Assembly: GCA_009926935.1 (NCBI GenBank)
Contig: RFNZ01000017.1
Location: forward strand, 1 to 48,253
Direction of reading: 5' to 3'
Source: Pseudomonadota bacterium
GTDB taxonomy: Bacteria > Pseudomonadota > Alphaproteobacteria > Micavibrionales > UBA1664
DNA: 48,253 bases
In this document: piece after piece, positions 18,929 to 28,842 of the stretch
Numbering within the stretch: the stretch's first letter is position 1
Layout: each line of letters starts with the position of its first letter
Program-made: the position numbers and the translations under genes
Notes under the pieces: model-generated
What the model was told of the DNA's origin: nothing
What the model saw: the letters and a program-made list of their open reading frames with translations, nothing else
Database searches by the model: none

Positions 18929-20218
18929 TCAGCCGTTAAAGCCGCGACTACGGCGGCGAGCTGTATCACGAGCGGGGGTGCCGGACTGCGCCTGAGCGGT
19001 TTTCGGGGTCTGTACAACCTCGTTTGTCAGCCGCGGACCAAAACGCGACGTACCAGCGCGCGCCTCCATAGAAGCTGTTACAAAACGCTGGTCATCACTG
19101 GGGTTGAGCAGGATTGGCACGGGATACCCGCGGCGCTCCTTAAGGGCCTCGCGCACGGCTTTCCAGTCCAGCCTGTCACGGGCCTGACCTGCGGCCTTGC
19201 CAAGATTTTCAAAAATATCAGCCGGAACCTTATAGTCCTGAGCCTCACCGACGCGCTCGACCTGATCGGCCAGAACGTCATCAGGGTGGGCCTCGACATA
19301 AAGCATGTCGCCAATCCATCCAAACTTGATCCCCTGCCGTACAACCGTAACAGGCGTACCGACGGGCACGGATTCAAAAAGCGCCTCGGCGTCCTTGTTG
19401 TACATGCGCACACAGCCCGAGCTCACGCGGCGACCAATGCCCCAAGGCTTATTGGTCCCATGCAAAAGATATTGGGGCCAGCCGAGGTAAAGGGCGTGGG
19501 TCCCGAGCGGATTATCAGGGCCAGGGCCGATCTGTACCGGAAGTTTTGGGTCCTCGCGGCGCATACGATCGGTTGGGGTCCAGATTGGCCCCTCCTGCTT
19601 GCGTACGACACTTGTGGAACCGACAGGGGTTGAGAAACCTTCGCGGCCAACACCGATAGGATACGTTTTAACACCGGCCTTGGTGTAATGATACATACGC
19701 ATCTCGGAAAGATTGACAACAACTCCCTTGCGTGGACCATCTGGCAGCAAGTGCATGGTTGGCAGCACAACGTACGTGCCGGCACCAGGGCGCCATGGGT
19801 CCATGTGCGGATTGGCACTGCGAAGCTCGACATATCCGAGACCAAATTTCTCGCCAATGGTCAGGAGCGTATCATCCGTACGTGCCTTGTACGTTTTGAT
19901 TTCACCGACATAGTTGATAGGGCCGGAAACAACAGGCATCACTCTCGGTTTTTCTTCGTCATCCTCGCCGGGAAGAACGGTTTTAGCCTTGGCATCCGCT
20001 TCCTTTACTTTCTTTTCAAGCAGCTCTTCGGCCTTCTTTTCAGCCGCAACGACGGGACTCATTTTTTTGGAAGGCGTGACCGCGTTGACAGGCGTTGCCT
20101 TCACAACCTTCTTTTGTGAAACAGGCACGCTACCCGCCATACGGCTTTCTCCTGCGCCCGCAAGCATAGGCGTACAGACAAGGGCAGTAATCAGAAGGAA
20201 GCGTACAAGCGTTTTCAT
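18929..20218 (-). CDS. L,D-transpeptidase (YkuD) with LysM-like domain
   Basis: A 429-residue exported enzyme expected to form 3-3 cross-links in peptidoglycan or attach proteins to it. A signal peptide covers about residues 1-22. A lysine-rich stretch and a LysM-like segment (about 107-152, YKARTDDTLLTIGEKFGL) should bind the cell wall. The YkuD catalytic motif is HGTNKPWGIG (His253) followed by RRVSSGCVRM (Cys269). The last 75 residues are basic and of low complexity. It follows icd with a single-base gap, so the two are probably co-transcribed. It lies just upstream of dotI on the same strand; envelope-spanning secretion systems often need wall remodelling, but a functional link is only an inference. 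Confidence 0.9.
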   Translation of the reverse strand: MKTLVRFLLITALVCTPMLAGAGESRMAGSVPVSQKKVVKATPVNAVTPSKKMSPVVAAEKKAEELLEKKVKEADAKAKTVLPGEDDEEKPRVMPVVSGPINYVGEIKTYKARTDDTLLTIGEKFGLGYVELRSANPHMDPWRPGAGTYVVLPTMHLLPDGPRKGVVVNLSEMRMYHYTKAGVKTYPIGVGREGFSTPVGSTSVVRKQEGPIWTPTDRMRREDPKLPVQIGPGPDNPLGTHALYLGWPQYLLHGTNKPWGIGRRVSSGCVRMYNKDAEALFESVPVGTPVTVVRQGIKFGWIGDMLYVEAHPDDVLADQVERVGEAQDYKVPADIFENLGKAAGQARDRLDWKAVREALKERRGYPVPILLNPSDDQRFVTASMEARAGTSRFGPRLTNEVVQTPKTAQAQSGTPARDTARRRSRGFNG

Positions 20219-20219
20219 T

Positions 20220-21437
20220 TTATGACTTTAGGGCACGTTTGAGGTTGGTATCAATTTTTTCCATGAAGGCATTGGTACTGAGATGCGGCTGGTTAGGGCC
20301 TATCAAAACAGCCATGTCTTTGGTCATGTCTCCGGCTTCTACCGTCTCGATGCAGACACGCTCGAGCGCAGCCGCAAAGTGAGTGACATCCGGTGTGTTA
20401 TCGAACTGGCCGCGATACTTCAAGCCCTGCGTCCATGCAAAGATGGAGGCGATCGGATTGGTCGAGGTTTCCTGTCCCTGCTGGTGCAGGCGGTAATGGC
20501 GGGTGACGGTGCCATGCGCGGCCTCCGCCTCAACGCAGTCACCTTCCGGCGTCAATAGCACCGAAGTCATAAGACCGAGCGAACCGAAACCCTGCGCAAC
20601 CGAGTCCGATTGCACGTCACCGTCATAATTCTTGCAGGCCCAAACAAAACCGCCGGGCCACTTCATGGCGGATGCGACCATATCGTCAATCAGGCGATGC
20701 TCGTAGGTAAGTTTTGCTGCGTCGAACTTCGCCTTGAATTCCTGCTGATAGACCTCTTCGAAGATGTCCTTAAAGCGCCCGTCATAGGCCTTCAAAATCG
20801 TATTTTTTGTAGACAGATAGACGGGATACTGGCGCGCGAGGCCGTAATTGAGGCAAGCGCGGGCAAAACCGCGGATCGACTCGTCGACGTTGTACATGGC
20901 CAGAGCCACGCCCGGCTCCTCAAACTTGAACACTTCCCACTCCTGCGCGGGGCCGCCATCTGCGGGCTTGAAACTCATAGTCAGCGTGCCGGCACCCGGG
21001 ATTTTGACATCCGTTGCCTTGTACTGATCGCCGAACGCATGGCGCCCGATGATGATGGGTTTTGTCCAGATAGGCACGGTACGCGGCACGTTTTTGCAAA
21101 TAATCGGCTCACGGAACACGGTCCCGTTAAGGATATTGCGGATAGTGCCGTTAGGCGACTTCCACATTTTTTTAAGATTGAATTCTTTAACGCGCGCCTC
21201 GTCAGGCGTGATCGTCGCGCATTTGACACCCACCCCGTACTGCTTGATGGCCTTGGCGGAATCGACCGTTACCTTGTCTTCCGTGGCATCGCGGTTCTGG
21301 ACCGAAAGATCATAGTATTTAAGGTCGATATCAAGATACGGCAGAATGAGGCGCTCGCGGATCATCTGCCAGATGATCCGTGTCATTTCATCGCCGTCGA
21401 GTTCAACAACTGGGTTTTTTACCTTGATCTTCGCCAT
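20220..21437 (-). CDS. icd: NADP-dependent isocitrate dehydrogenase, type II
   Basis: A 405-residue TCA cycle enzyme converting isocitrate to 2-oxoglutarate with NADP. It belongs to the homodimeric eukaryote-like subfamily common in Alphaproteobacteria, shown by [23 protein letters not shown] at the start (given here in overlapping part), [20 protein letters not shown] and [19 protein letters not shown]. The end [15 protein letters not shown] is also characteristic. Length is normal. It is the first gene ahead of the L,D-transpeptidase (1-bp gap). The promoter should lie in the short 48-bp interval before it. Confidence 0.96.
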   Translation of the reverse strand: MAKIKVKNPVVELDGDEMTRIIWQMIRERLILPYLDIDLKYYDLSVQNRDATEDKVTVDSAKAIKQYGVGVKCATITPDEARVKEFNLKKMWKSPNGTIRNILNGTVFREPIICKNVPRTVPIWTKPIIIGRHAFGDQYKATDVKIPGAGTLTMSFKPADGGPAQEWEVFKFEEPGVALAMYNVDESIRGFARACLNYGLARQYPVYLSTKNTILKAYDGRFKDIFEEVYQQEFKAKFDAAKLTYEHRLIDDMVASAMKWPGGFVWACKNYDGDVQSDSVAQGFGSLGLMTSVLLTPEGDCVEAEAAHGTVTRHYRLHQQGQETSTNPIASIFAWTQGLKYRGQFDNTPDVTHFAAALERVCIETVEAGDMTKDMAVLIGPNQPHLSTNAFMEKIDTNLKRALKS

Positions 21438-21485
21438 GGAGCACTTTCTTAAGTCGGAATTGTGCTCACAGTATGGCGAATTTTT

Positions 21486-21932
21486 TCAAGGTAGAGCAAG
21501 CTGCGTTGTAAGTTTTTTTAATGCGCTGATGGCTGGCAGCGCGAATCCCTGTGCGGTGATCTGACGGTGAGCCAAAGCGACAAGCATGTACACATCCTTA
21601 TGTTGGGCCATCCATCCCTGATAGCGGCATTGCCAGTCCCCTGTGATGAGCGGCCTGAACACGACGACAGGGTCGAGCGGATCATTGGCTCTCCAAGTCG
21701 CAATCCATATCTCCGAACCACGGGCATCAAGACTGAGGGCAAGGTTTTTCAACGCCTCAGGCTTGAAGCCATCCGGCTCCACGCACTGGTTCATCGCCCA
21801 GAAAAGTTCGTTGACGGCACTGGAGGCCCGCCGCCTGTCACAAAACGGTGCGGATAAGGGCGATTGGGCCTTGCCTCCCGTATAGACTTTAAATGGCCCC
21901 CGGATTTGAGGCTCTGCTTCTTCCCTGTTCAT
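21486..21932 (-). CDS. Hypothetical protein, 148 residues
   Basis: Not recognised. A soluble protein without signal or membrane segment. It contains NELFWAMNQCVEPDGFKPEAL, with several tryptophans (WIATWRANDPLDPVVVF, GDWQCRYQGWM), then a helical AHRQITAQGFALPAISALKK tail. It lies upstream of icd on the same strand and is divergent from the yfgM-like gene, with 118 bp between. No clear ribosome binding site precedes the ATG, so the start could be different. The intact frame and normal codon use support a real gene. Confidence 0.65.
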   Translation of the reverse strand: MNREEAEPQIRGPFKVYTGGKAQSPLSAPFCDRRRASSAVNELFWAMNQCVEPDGFKPEALKNLALSLDARGSEIWIATWRANDPLDPVVVFRPLITGDWQCRYQGWMAQHKDVYMLVALAHRQITAQGFALPAISALKKLTTQLALP

Positions 21933-22050
21933 AAGGAAACGTTACAGAAACTTAATGAAATATGTCAATCTCTCTCAAACATTGACGTATCTTGCGCCCG
22001 CCTCCATAAAGAGGGCCGACAATCTTTTGATATAACAAGCGAGTAACCCC

Positions 22051-22773
22051 ATGGCCCGACCACAGGAAGAAGCATTGGCGCGAACGGAAGTTCTTTTGCG
22101 GGATGCCGAAGAAGCCCTCCAGCAGGAACGCCTTAATGAACTCTGGAAACAATGGGGTTCAACGCTGATAGGTATGGCCCTGATGCTGGTGATAGGCACG
22201 GGCGCAGGTGTTGCCTGGCGCGAATGGAACCGCGCGAAAAACGAAAAAGCGACCACACAGCTGGTCAATCTGATATCGCTGGAAAACGTGGTGATCGGCC
22301 CCGAAACCGAGCGTGATCTTGGCAACAATCACGCGGCCATCGCCTACCTGACCAAGGCCGGAAAAATTGCAGAGAAAAGCAAAACCGAGATCGCCCGCGA
22401 GGAGCTCTCGAAACTTTATGCAGCAGCCGCACGCGCAGGCGATGACACCACATGGGGCTGGCTTGCCCGCTGGAATGAACTCCGTATTCAGATGGACGAT
22501 GAGAAATCCGACACGTCAAAACTTCTGAAGGACTACGAACATCTGGCATCCGAACGCAAGGGCGAGGGCATGTCGGCGCTCGTTCTCATGGATGCCGCAA
22601 TCATTGCCGGCGAACGCCTGAAGGAACCGACACGCGCACTGGATTACCTTGCCAAGGCGCAGGCTGTTGTATCACCTACAACGCCTATGGCCTCGCTCCT
22701 GTCGGACCTCAAACATCTCTATCAGGTACGTGCACTGGCGATAAAAGATGAGACGAAGGAGAAAGCGCAATGA
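22051..22773 (+). CDS. YfgM-like tetratricopeptide membrane protein
   Basis: A 240-residue protein with a cytosolic N-terminal helix (EEALARTEVLLRDAEEALQQE), one span at about 35-52 (LIGMALMLVIGTGAGVAW) and a periplasmic helical TPR-like domain. In Escherichia coli YfgM is associated with the SecYEG translocon and periplasmic chaperones. The gene order YfgM-like, bamB, der is widely conserved in Proteobacteria. It overlaps bamB by four bases (ATGA). Confidence 0.85.
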   Translation: MARPQEEALARTEVLLRDAEEALQQERLNELWKQWGSTLIGMALMLVIGTGAGVAWREWNRAKNEKATTQLVNLISLENVVIGPETERDLGNNHAAIAYLTKAGKIAEKSKTEIAREELSKLYAAAARAGDDTTWGWLARWNELRIQMDDEKSDTSKLLKDYEHLASERKGEGMSALVLMDAAIIAGERLKEPTRALDYLAKAQAVVSPTTPMASLLSDLKHLYQVRALAIKDETKEKAQ

Positions 22774-24110
22774 ACAGGAAATTTCTTGCAGCCGTTCTTG
22801 TAACCTCGCTCCTGCTTTCAGGATGCGGCATGTTTGAAGGCGATGATGACGCGCCGCCGCTTGAGGGTGACCGTATTTCGCTCTTTGATCTCGAACACTC
22901 GATGTCCGGCGACAAGGCCGCAAGCCCCCTTGCATCTGGCCCTGATTCCGAGATGCAGCTGCCAGCCCAATGGCGCAACGAGTTTTGGCCGCAAGCCGGC
23001 GGTTACGCGAACCACGCCATGGCACACGTTGCCCTCAATACTGGCGAGCTTAAAAAAATCTGGTCCTCGAGCATTGGCTCGGGGTCATCCAGCGACCTAC
23101 CTTTGAGCGCACAACCTGTTGTGGCTGACGGACGCGTTTTTTCAATGGACACGGACGCCGATGTACGCGCGATGGATGCTGGCTCGGGTAAAACCATCTG
23201 GACGACCGGTGCCAAACCTGAAAAAGAGGACGACCCTGTGATCGGTGGCGGCCTTGCCTATTCCGGCGGACGCCTTTTTGTAACCGCCGGTTTCAATGAG
23301 GTATTGGCCCTCAACCCTTCGGACGGCAGCGAACTCTGGCGCACGAAAATTGAAGGCACGGTGCGCAGCGCACCATCTGCCATGCCTGACCGCGTTTACG
23401 TGGTGACGGTCGATAATAAAACGGTCGCACTCAATGCAGCCGATGGTAAGGAACTCTGGACACATCAGGGCCTCGCCGAAACCACGGGGCTTTTGGGCGC
23501 GGCATCCCCCGCCGCCAACCGCGATATCGTTCTACCCGCCTATTCATCGGGCGAGGTGTACGCACTTCAGGTTGAAACAGGCACGACACTCTGGTCCGAT
23601 ACAATCGCGCCCATGGCGCGCGCCGGATCCGGTATTACTTTTTCTGACATTCGCGGCCTGCCCGTCATTGATCGTGGCCTTGTTGTTGCCATCTCCTACG
23701 GTGGCCGCATTGCCGCAATTGACGAACACACGGGCGAGCGGCGCTGGGAAGCCGCGATAGCCGGTGCGCAGGCGCCTTTTGTATCTGGCAACCGCGTGTT
23801 CCTTGTTTCATCCGATTCCGTTGTCTACTCGCTTGATCTGGCCAATGGCAAAACCCTCTGGAAAACTGACCTGCCGCGCTACAGCAACCCGGAAAACCTT
23901 GAAGGGTCTCTTGTCTGGTACGGGCCGGTTCTGGGCGGCAATCGCCTCATTCTCTTTTCATCGAACGGTCTTGCCCGCGAAATCGATCCTAAGACAGGTG
24001 CGATCACGCGCGAGTGGGAAACAGGCCAAAACGTCGTAGCGCCACCTTCCGTGGCGTCGGAAACCCTTTATCTGCTCTCATCCTCTGGCACGCTGAGCGC
24101 TTGGAAGTAA
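22770..24110 (+). CDS. bamB: Outer membrane protein assembly factor BamB
   Basis: A 446-residue lipoprotein of the BAM complex, which inserts beta-barrel proteins into the outer membrane. The signal peptide ends in the lipobox LLSGC (Cys19). The rest is an eight-bladed propeller of PQQ-like repeats, visible as recurring units such as LNPSDGSELWRTKIEG, LNAADGKELWTHQG, LQVETGTTLWSDTI and LDLANGKTLWKTDL. It is co-transcribed with the yfgM-like gene; der starts one base after its stop codon. Confidence 0.95.
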   Translation: MNRKFLAAVLVTSLLLSGCGMFEGDDDAPPLEGDRISLFDLEHSMSGDKAASPLASGPDSEMQLPAQWRNEFWPQAGGYANHAMAHVALNTGELKKIWSSSIGSGSSSDLPLSAQPVVADGRVFSMDTDADVRAMDAGSGKTIWTTGAKPEKEDDPVIGGGLAYSGGRLFVTAGFNEVLALNPSDGSELWRTKIEGTVRSAPSAMPDRVYVVTVDNKTVALNAADGKELWTHQGLAETTGLLGAASPAANRDIVLPAYSSGEVYALQVETGTTLWSDTIAPMARAGSGITFSDIRGLPVIDRGLVVAISYGGRIAAIDEHTGERRWEAAIAGAQAPFVSGNRVFLVSSDSVVYSLDLANGKTLWKTDLPRYSNPENLEGSLVWYGPVLGGNRLILFSSNGLAREIDPKTGAITREWETGQNVVAPPSVASETLYLLSSSGTLSAWK

Positions 24111-24111
24111 C

Positions 24112-25530
24112 ATGTTCACAATCGCCCTCATCGGAAGACCCAATGTGGGAAAATCGACCATGTTCAACCGTATCGCAGGCAAGGACCTAGCGATCGTCGA
24201 CGACCGCCCGGGCGTCACGCGCGACTGGCGTGAAACGCCCGCGACCATCTTCGATAGGCCCGTCACCATCATTGATACCGCGGGCCTCGAGGAGGCGGAT
24301 GCAGGCACCCTGACCGATCGTATGCGTGAACGCACGATGATGGCGCTTGCCCGCTCGGACATTGCGATTTTTATGATCGACGGCGTCACCGGCATTACCC
24401 GCACCGACGAACATTTTGCGCGCATTGTCCGCAAAAGCGGAAAGCCGGTTTTGCTAGTGGTCAACAAGGCAGACACGAAAGCCGCACGCGATAATCTTGC
24501 AGAAGCATATTCACTGGGTCTCGGTGAACCGTTTTTCATCTCGGCAGCGCACGGCGAAGGCTTGTCCGACCTTTATCACGCCATTCTCGGGCACATGCCC
24601 GAGGAAATACCTGAAGTCGAGACGGACGAGTTTTTCGAACGCCGCAGCGAAGAGTCGGAAGGTATTGACGCACTCGAAGGCAATCTTGAATACGAACTCG
24701 TCGATGATGAAAAAATTGATGAAAAACCCATCAAGGTAGCGATCGTAGGCCGCCCTAACGCAGGAAAATCAACGCTGGTAAACGCGATACTGGGTGAAGA
24801 CCGCGTTTTGACAGGGCCGGAAGCCGGCATTACGCGCGACCCGATTGCCATTGACTGGGAACGACAGGGGCGCAAATTCCAGCTTGTTGATACGGCTGGC
24901 CTGCGCCGGAAATCAAGGATCACGGATAAAGTCGAGCAGCTCTCGGCACGCGAAACCTTGCGTATTATCCGCCTAGCTCAGGTGGTGATTCTGGTAGTTG
25001 ACGGCATACTCGGCATCGACAAGCAGGATCTAAACATAGCAAAACACGTAATCGACGAAGGCCGTATTCTGGTACTCGCGGTCAATAAATGGGACATCGT
25101 TGAAGAACGCAGCAACATCCAGAAAAACCTGCCCACCATGCTGGAACATGTTCTGGGCCAGCTTTCAGGCATGCCGGTTGTGTATCTCTCGGGCCTGACT
25201 GGCAAGGGTATTGACGGGCTGTTTAAATCCATACTGGACACCTACGCACAATGGAACAAGCGCGTCGGCACAGGCTACCTCAACCGTTGGCTTGCAAGGC
25301 AGGAAAGCCGGCATCCGGCGCCGCTCGTATCCGGCAGGCCCAATCGCCTGCGCTACATGACGCAGATCAAGGTAAGACCGCCCACTTTCGCACTCTGGTG
25401 CTCAAGACCGAAAGAAATACCGGAGGACTACGTGCGGTACCTCACAAACGGCCTGCGCGATGATTTTGATATCAAGGGCGTGCCTATCCGTTTCATGCTG
25501 CGGGCTTCCAAAAACCCTTACGTAACCTGA
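24112..25530 (+). CDS. der: Ribosome biogenesis GTPase Der (EngA)
   Basis: A 472-residue essential GTPase with two tandem G domains, needed for 50S ribosome maturation. The first P loop is GRPNVGKST (residues 8-16) with DTAGLEE and NKAD. The second is GRPNAGKST near residue 214 with DTAGLRRKSR and NKWD. A C-terminal KH-like domain follows (RPPTFALWCSRP, then NGLRDDFDIKGVPIRFMLR). It overlaps the 3' end of the convergent DUF6314-like gene by 13 bases. Confidence 0.97.
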   Translation: MFTIALIGRPNVGKSTMFNRIAGKDLAIVDDRPGVTRDWRETPATIFDRPVTIIDTAGLEEADAGTLTDRMRERTMMALARSDIAIFMIDGVTGITRTDEHFARIVRKSGKPVLLVVNKADTKAARDNLAEAYSLGLGEPFFISAAHGEGLSDLYHAILGHMPEEIPEVETDEFFERRSEESEGIDALEGNLEYELVDDEKIDEKPIKVAIVGRPNAGKSTLVNAILGEDRVLTGPEAGITRDPIAIDWERQGRKFQLVDTAGLRRKSRITDKVEQLSARETLRIIRLAQVVILVVDGILGIDKQDLNIAKHVIDEGRILVLAVNKWDIVEERSNIQKNLPTMLEHVLGQLSGMPVVYLSGLTGKGIDGLFKSILDTYAQWNKRVGTGYLNRWLARQESRHPAPLVSGRPNRLRYMTQIKVRPPTFALWCSRPKEIPEDYVRYLTNGLRDDFDIKGVPIRFMLRASKNPYVT

Positions 25531-25937
25531 CGCCTCAAAAGGCTCACGATACGGTACGCTTTGCGCGGCCCTGATACATCGTAGCTGACGAGAATCCGGT
25601 CCTTGCCTTTGATGCGAAAAAGCGCGCGATACGTATCCTGCCCGCAAACATGGGTGCCTTTTGCCTCCCCGTTCTCAAAAACAAGATCCAGAAACAATCG
25701 CCCGTCAGGATGCCTGATCGTCAGGTTTTCATGACGCACGGTATAAAGATAATCACGGAAAACATCGTGGGTTGCATGCGCGCAATACAGCTTCCCACAC
25801 TCGGTATATTTTAGCAGTTCGCCTTGCGGCGTAATATCGGCAACACCTGAAAAACGGGTGCACCCGGGGGCAATACGGCGCAAAATCCGCCAGCGCCCTT
25901 CAAGATCAGGCAGCTTTGATACACGTGCCATGGGCAT
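25518..25937 (-). CDS. DUF6314-like protein
   Basis: A small protein of about 139 residues resembling the DUF6314 family of Alphaproteobacteria, judged from LEGRWRILRRIA near the start, the central HDVFRDYLYTVRHENLTIRHPDG (given here in part), and CGQDTYRALFRI. It ends RILVSYDVSGPRKAYRIVS. Function is unknown; the pattern suggests a lipocalin-like or beta-barrel fold. The frame is open to 25982, but the methionines at 25937 and 25931 are likelier starts. Either choice overlaps the end of the SDR gene (25906), implying translational coupling. Its 3' end overlaps der. Confidence 0.75.
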   Translation of the reverse strand: MPMARVSKLPDLEGRWRILRRIAPGCTRFSGVADITPQGELLKYTECGKLYCAHATHDVFRDYLYTVRHENLTIRHPDGRLFLDLVFENGEAKGTHVCGQDTYRALFRIKGKDRILVSYDVSGPRKAYRIVSLLRRQVT

Positions 25938-26610
25938 GCACCGTAGGCAGTGTGGCCGATACAACGGCCTTGGCCACGACATCGGGCGCGGGCAGTGTCA
26001 TCGGGTCTTCACCGGGATACGCGTGGGCACGCATGGCGGTACGCACACGGCCCGGATCAAGCAAATTCACTTTAAGCGATGTGTGCGCAACCTCAGCCGC
26101 ATAGACTTTGACAAGCGCCTCAAGCGCAGCCTTGGAAGCCGCATAAGCCCCCCAGAACGGCTTGCACGACTGCGCCGCACCCGATGTTACAAACACCGCA
26201 CGGCCGGCATCCGATGCCCGCAACAGCGGATCACATGTACGGATAAGGCGCATATTGGCGGTCACATTGAGGGCAAAAACGCGCTCCCACAAAGCAGGGT
26301 CGGTTTGCGCGACGGGGTGGAGCCCGCCCAACATCGCGGCATTGCCAACAAGAACATCAAGGCGGCCGAACTTATCAAACAAAAGGGGGCCAAGCCCCTC
26401 GATCAGATCACCCTTCAGAAGGTCATAGGGCAGAAGCGTGGCCGTACCACCCGCAGATTTGACCGCGTCATCAAGCGTCTCAAGGCCGCTCACCGTGCGC
26501 GCAAGGGCCACGACATGCACGCCGCTTTGTGCAAGAGCAACCGACGTCGCAAAACCGATCCCGCGGGATGCGCCGGTTACAAGAGCCACGCGCTTGTCTA
26601 GTGTTGTCAT
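25906..26610 (-). CDS. Short-chain dehydrogenase/reductase (SDR family)
   Basis: A 234-residue classical SDR. The cofactor motif VTGASRGIGFATSVAL is near the N-terminus, followed by VGNAAMLGG in place of NNAG. A serine region (FVTSGAAQSCKPFWG) precedes the catalytic YAASK. The substrate is not predictable. It starts 3 bases after the purF stop on the same strand, so it belongs to a purF-SDR-DUF6314 operon. Confidence 0.9.
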   Translation of the reverse strand: MTTLDKRVALVTGASRGIGFATSVALAQSGVHVVALARTVSGLETLDDAVKSAGGTATLLPYDLLKGDLIEGLGPLLFDKFGRLDVLVGNAAMLGGLHPVAQTDPALWERVFALNVTANMRLIRTCDPLLRASDAGRAVFVTSGAAQSCKPFWGAYAASKAALEALVKVYAAEVAHTSLKVNLLDPGRVRTAMRAHAYPGEDPMTLPAPDVVAKAVVSATLPTVHAHGTCIKAA

Positions 26611-26613
26611 GGA

Positions 26614-28068
26614 TTATCCGAGAGCCGAGACTTTACGCGTCCGGTCCTCGCGACCTTCAAAATCGGCAAGGCGGATCGGGTACTCGCCAGAAAAACACGC
26701 ATCGCAAAATTGCGGTACTTTGCCATCGCGCTTGGCTTTGCCGAGGGCACGGTAAAGACCGTCAAGCGAGACATAAGCGAGTGAATCGACGCCGATAAAA
26801 TTCCGAATCTCTTCAACCGACATGTTATTAGCAAGAAGCTCGTCCTTGGTGGGCGTATCGATCCCGTAAAAGCAGGGGTGCTTTGTAGGCGGGGATGAAA
26901 TGCGCATATGGACGGCACGCGCCCCGGCCTGACGCAGCATCTCGACGATCTTTTTGCTGGTCGTACCGCGGACGATGGAATCATCGACAAGAACAATTGA
27001 CTTGCCTTTGATGACATCCGGATTGGCATTGTGCTTGAGCTTGACGCCGAGATGGCGGATTTGATCGGTCGGTTCAATGAATGTCCGGCCCACATAATGA
27101 TTGCGGATGATGCCCAGTTCAAAAGGCAGTTTGGCCTCTGCTGCGTATCCTATCGCGGAAGGAACACCGGAATCCGGCACCGGCACAACAAGGTCGGCAT
27201 CAAGCGAAGGCGCCTCGCGGGCGAGTTCGGCACCGATATGCTTGCGCGCCTCATACACCGAGCGGCCATCCACCCGCGAATCCGGGCGTGCAAAATAAAC
27301 ATATTCAAAAATGCAGAAGCGCGACTCCGTCTTTGCAAAGGGCTTATGAACATGCAGCCCCGCATCATCGATCACCACAAGCTCGCCGGGCTCGATGTCG
27401 CGCACAAACTGGGCGCCGATAATATCAAAGGCGCAGGTTTCGGAAGCCAGAACGTAAGCATCCCCAAGGCGTCCAAGGCACAATGGCCTCACACCGCTCG
27501 GGTCACGCACGCCCATCAGCTTGCCCTCGGCAATGGCTACAAGGGAGTAAGCGCCTTCGATGTTGTGAAGCGCATCTGAAAAACGGTCGAGCACCGTTTT
27601 TTTGGCCGACTTGGCAACAAGATGAACGATGACCTCGGTATCGCTGGTTGACTGGAAAATCGCGCCGTCTCGAACCAGCCGCTCGCGCAGGGCATAGGCG
27701 TTTGTAAGATTGCCGTTATGGGCGACGGCAAAACCGCCAAAGGACAGATCCGCAAAAATAGGCTGGACGTTGCGCAAAATCGTAGCGCCGCATGTGGCAT
27801 AACGGTTATGCCCGATCGCACATGATCCCTTGAGGCCCTGTATGATCTCGCGGTTACCGAAATTATCCGAAACAAGGCCAAGCCCACGGTGGATGGAAAC
27901 AGCCTCGCCATCAAAAGCGGCGATCCCGCAAGCTTCCTGACCGCGGTGCTGCAGGGCATGCAGGCCAAGAGCCGCAACTGCGGAAGCATCTGCAACACCC
28001 CTGACGCCAAACACGCCACACTCGTCGTGGAAATGATCGTCTTCAGGAAGGTTTATATGTGTCTGCAT
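26614..28068 (-). CDS. purF: Amidophosphoribosyltransferase
   Basis: A 484-residue enzyme for the first committed step of purine synthesis: PRPP plus glutamine to phosphoribosylamine. A 16-residue propeptide precedes the nucleophile Cys17 (DECGVFGV). The glutaminase domain contains IGHNRYAT and VAHNGNLTN. The PRPP loop is KSIVLVDDSIVRGTT. The four cysteines that bind the Fe-S cluster in the Bacillus-type enzyme appear to be conserved (FCIFEYVYFARPD, KHPCFYGID, FCDACFSG). It lies downstream of cvpA, the classic cvpA-purF arrangement. Confidence 0.97.
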   Translation of the reverse strand: MQTHINLPEDDHFHDECGVFGVRGVADASAVAALGLHALQHRGQEACGIAAFDGEAVSIHRGLGLVSDNFGNREIIQGLKGSCAIGHNRYATCGATILRNVQPIFADLSFGGFAVAHNGNLTNAYALRERLVRDGAIFQSTSDTEVIVHLVAKSAKKTVLDRFSDALHNIEGAYSLVAIAEGKLMGVRDPSGVRPLCLGRLGDAYVLASETCAFDIIGAQFVRDIEPGELVVIDDAGLHVHKPFAKTESRFCIFEYVYFARPDSRVDGRSVYEARKHIGAELAREAPSLDADLVVPVPDSGVPSAIGYAAEAKLPFELGIIRNHYVGRTFIEPTDQIRHLGVKLKHNANPDVIKGKSIVLVDDSIVRGTTSKKIVEMLRQAGARAVHMRISSPPTKHPCFYGIDTPTKDELLANNMSVEEIRNFIGVDSLAYVSLDGLYRALGKAKRDGKVPQFCDACFSGEYPIRLADFEGREDRTRKVSALG

Positions 28069-28077
28069 TTCAGCCCG

Positions 28078-28773
28078 TCAGTTGTTGAACTGCATCGATT
28101 TACGTTCTTCGGCAGGTTTTTCAATCATGCCGTCCAGTTTCTTGCGCTGGTCCTTGGAGTACCCGGCACCGTTTTTGGCAGCACGGCTTTGGCCCGGCTC
28201 AACCGGAGCATGGCCCATTTTCTCTTTCGCCTTTTCAAGATTTTCTTTGTTGAGGATATCGCGGCCAGGCAACAGGGCTTCGGTCAAATTCGCCATATAA
28301 CTCACATAGGGATAGGTTTTGGCTTCACCAAAAAACTGGTCGCGCTGCCCTTGCGAGAGCACAAAGTTGAGCACGAGGCTCAGAAGCCCGACAATCACAA
28401 TACCGCGCAAAAGCCCGAAAACAACGCCAAGGCTGCGGTCGACAGGCCCAAGCCCGATCGCATGAACGCCCTTCGAAACCATGTGGGTCACCATGGTAAG
28501 AATGATGAGCACACTAACAAACACAAGCGCGTAGGCGGCAACAGGCGCCAACATCTCGTAAGGGATCATTTTAAAAAGCATCTGCGGTTCGGCGGCATTG
28601 GGATCCACAATCCAGCCGCGTGTAACAGGTGTAAGCGCCGAACCGAAAACAAGAGTGGCGGCAGCAGCACCAGCAAGGCTGCCTATCGTCAGAACCTCAC
28701 GCACAAACCCGCGCATGAAGGCGACAGCCGCCGAAACAAGAAGAATACCAAGAACAACAAGATCTAGAAGCAT
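28078..28773 (-). CDS. cvpA: CvpA family membrane protein
   Basis: A 231-residue CvpA/colicin V production family membrane protein with four spans in the first 170 residues. The start MLLDLVVLGILLVSAAVAF leads into RGFVREVLTIGSLAG, which is typical of the family. A longer frame from 28860 exists, but its first codons lie inside the terminator of the upstream gene, so the ATG at 28773 is preferred. The C-terminus is charged and cytosolic. It precedes purF with a 9-base gap. Confidence 0.9.
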   Translation of the reverse strand: MLLDLVVLGILLVSAAVAFMRGFVREVLTIGSLAGAAAATLVFGSALTPVTRGWIVDPNAAEPQMLFKMIPYEMLAPVAAYALVFVSVLIILTMVTHMVSKGVHAIGLGPVDRSLGVVFGLLRGIVIVGLLSLVLNFVLSQGQRDQFFGEAKTYPYVSYMANLTEALLPGRDILNKENLEKAKEKMGHAPVEPGQSRAAKNGAGYSKDQRKKLDGMIEKPAEERKSMQFNN

Positions 28774-28842
28774 CGGAAAGTGATAGAGAAAACCGTACCG
28801 GATTGCAAGTCGTGAGCGACTCTCATTCAAGCACCCTTTCAC

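Noticed and set aside
20610..21452. Plus-strand ORF of 280 codons opposite icd
   Set aside because: Shadow of the isocitrate dehydrogenase gene, whose protein is unmistakable.
25858..26601. Plus-strand ORF of 247 codons opposite the SDR gene
   Set aside because: The minus-strand SDR has full family motifs; the plus frame is arginine-rich shadow sequence.
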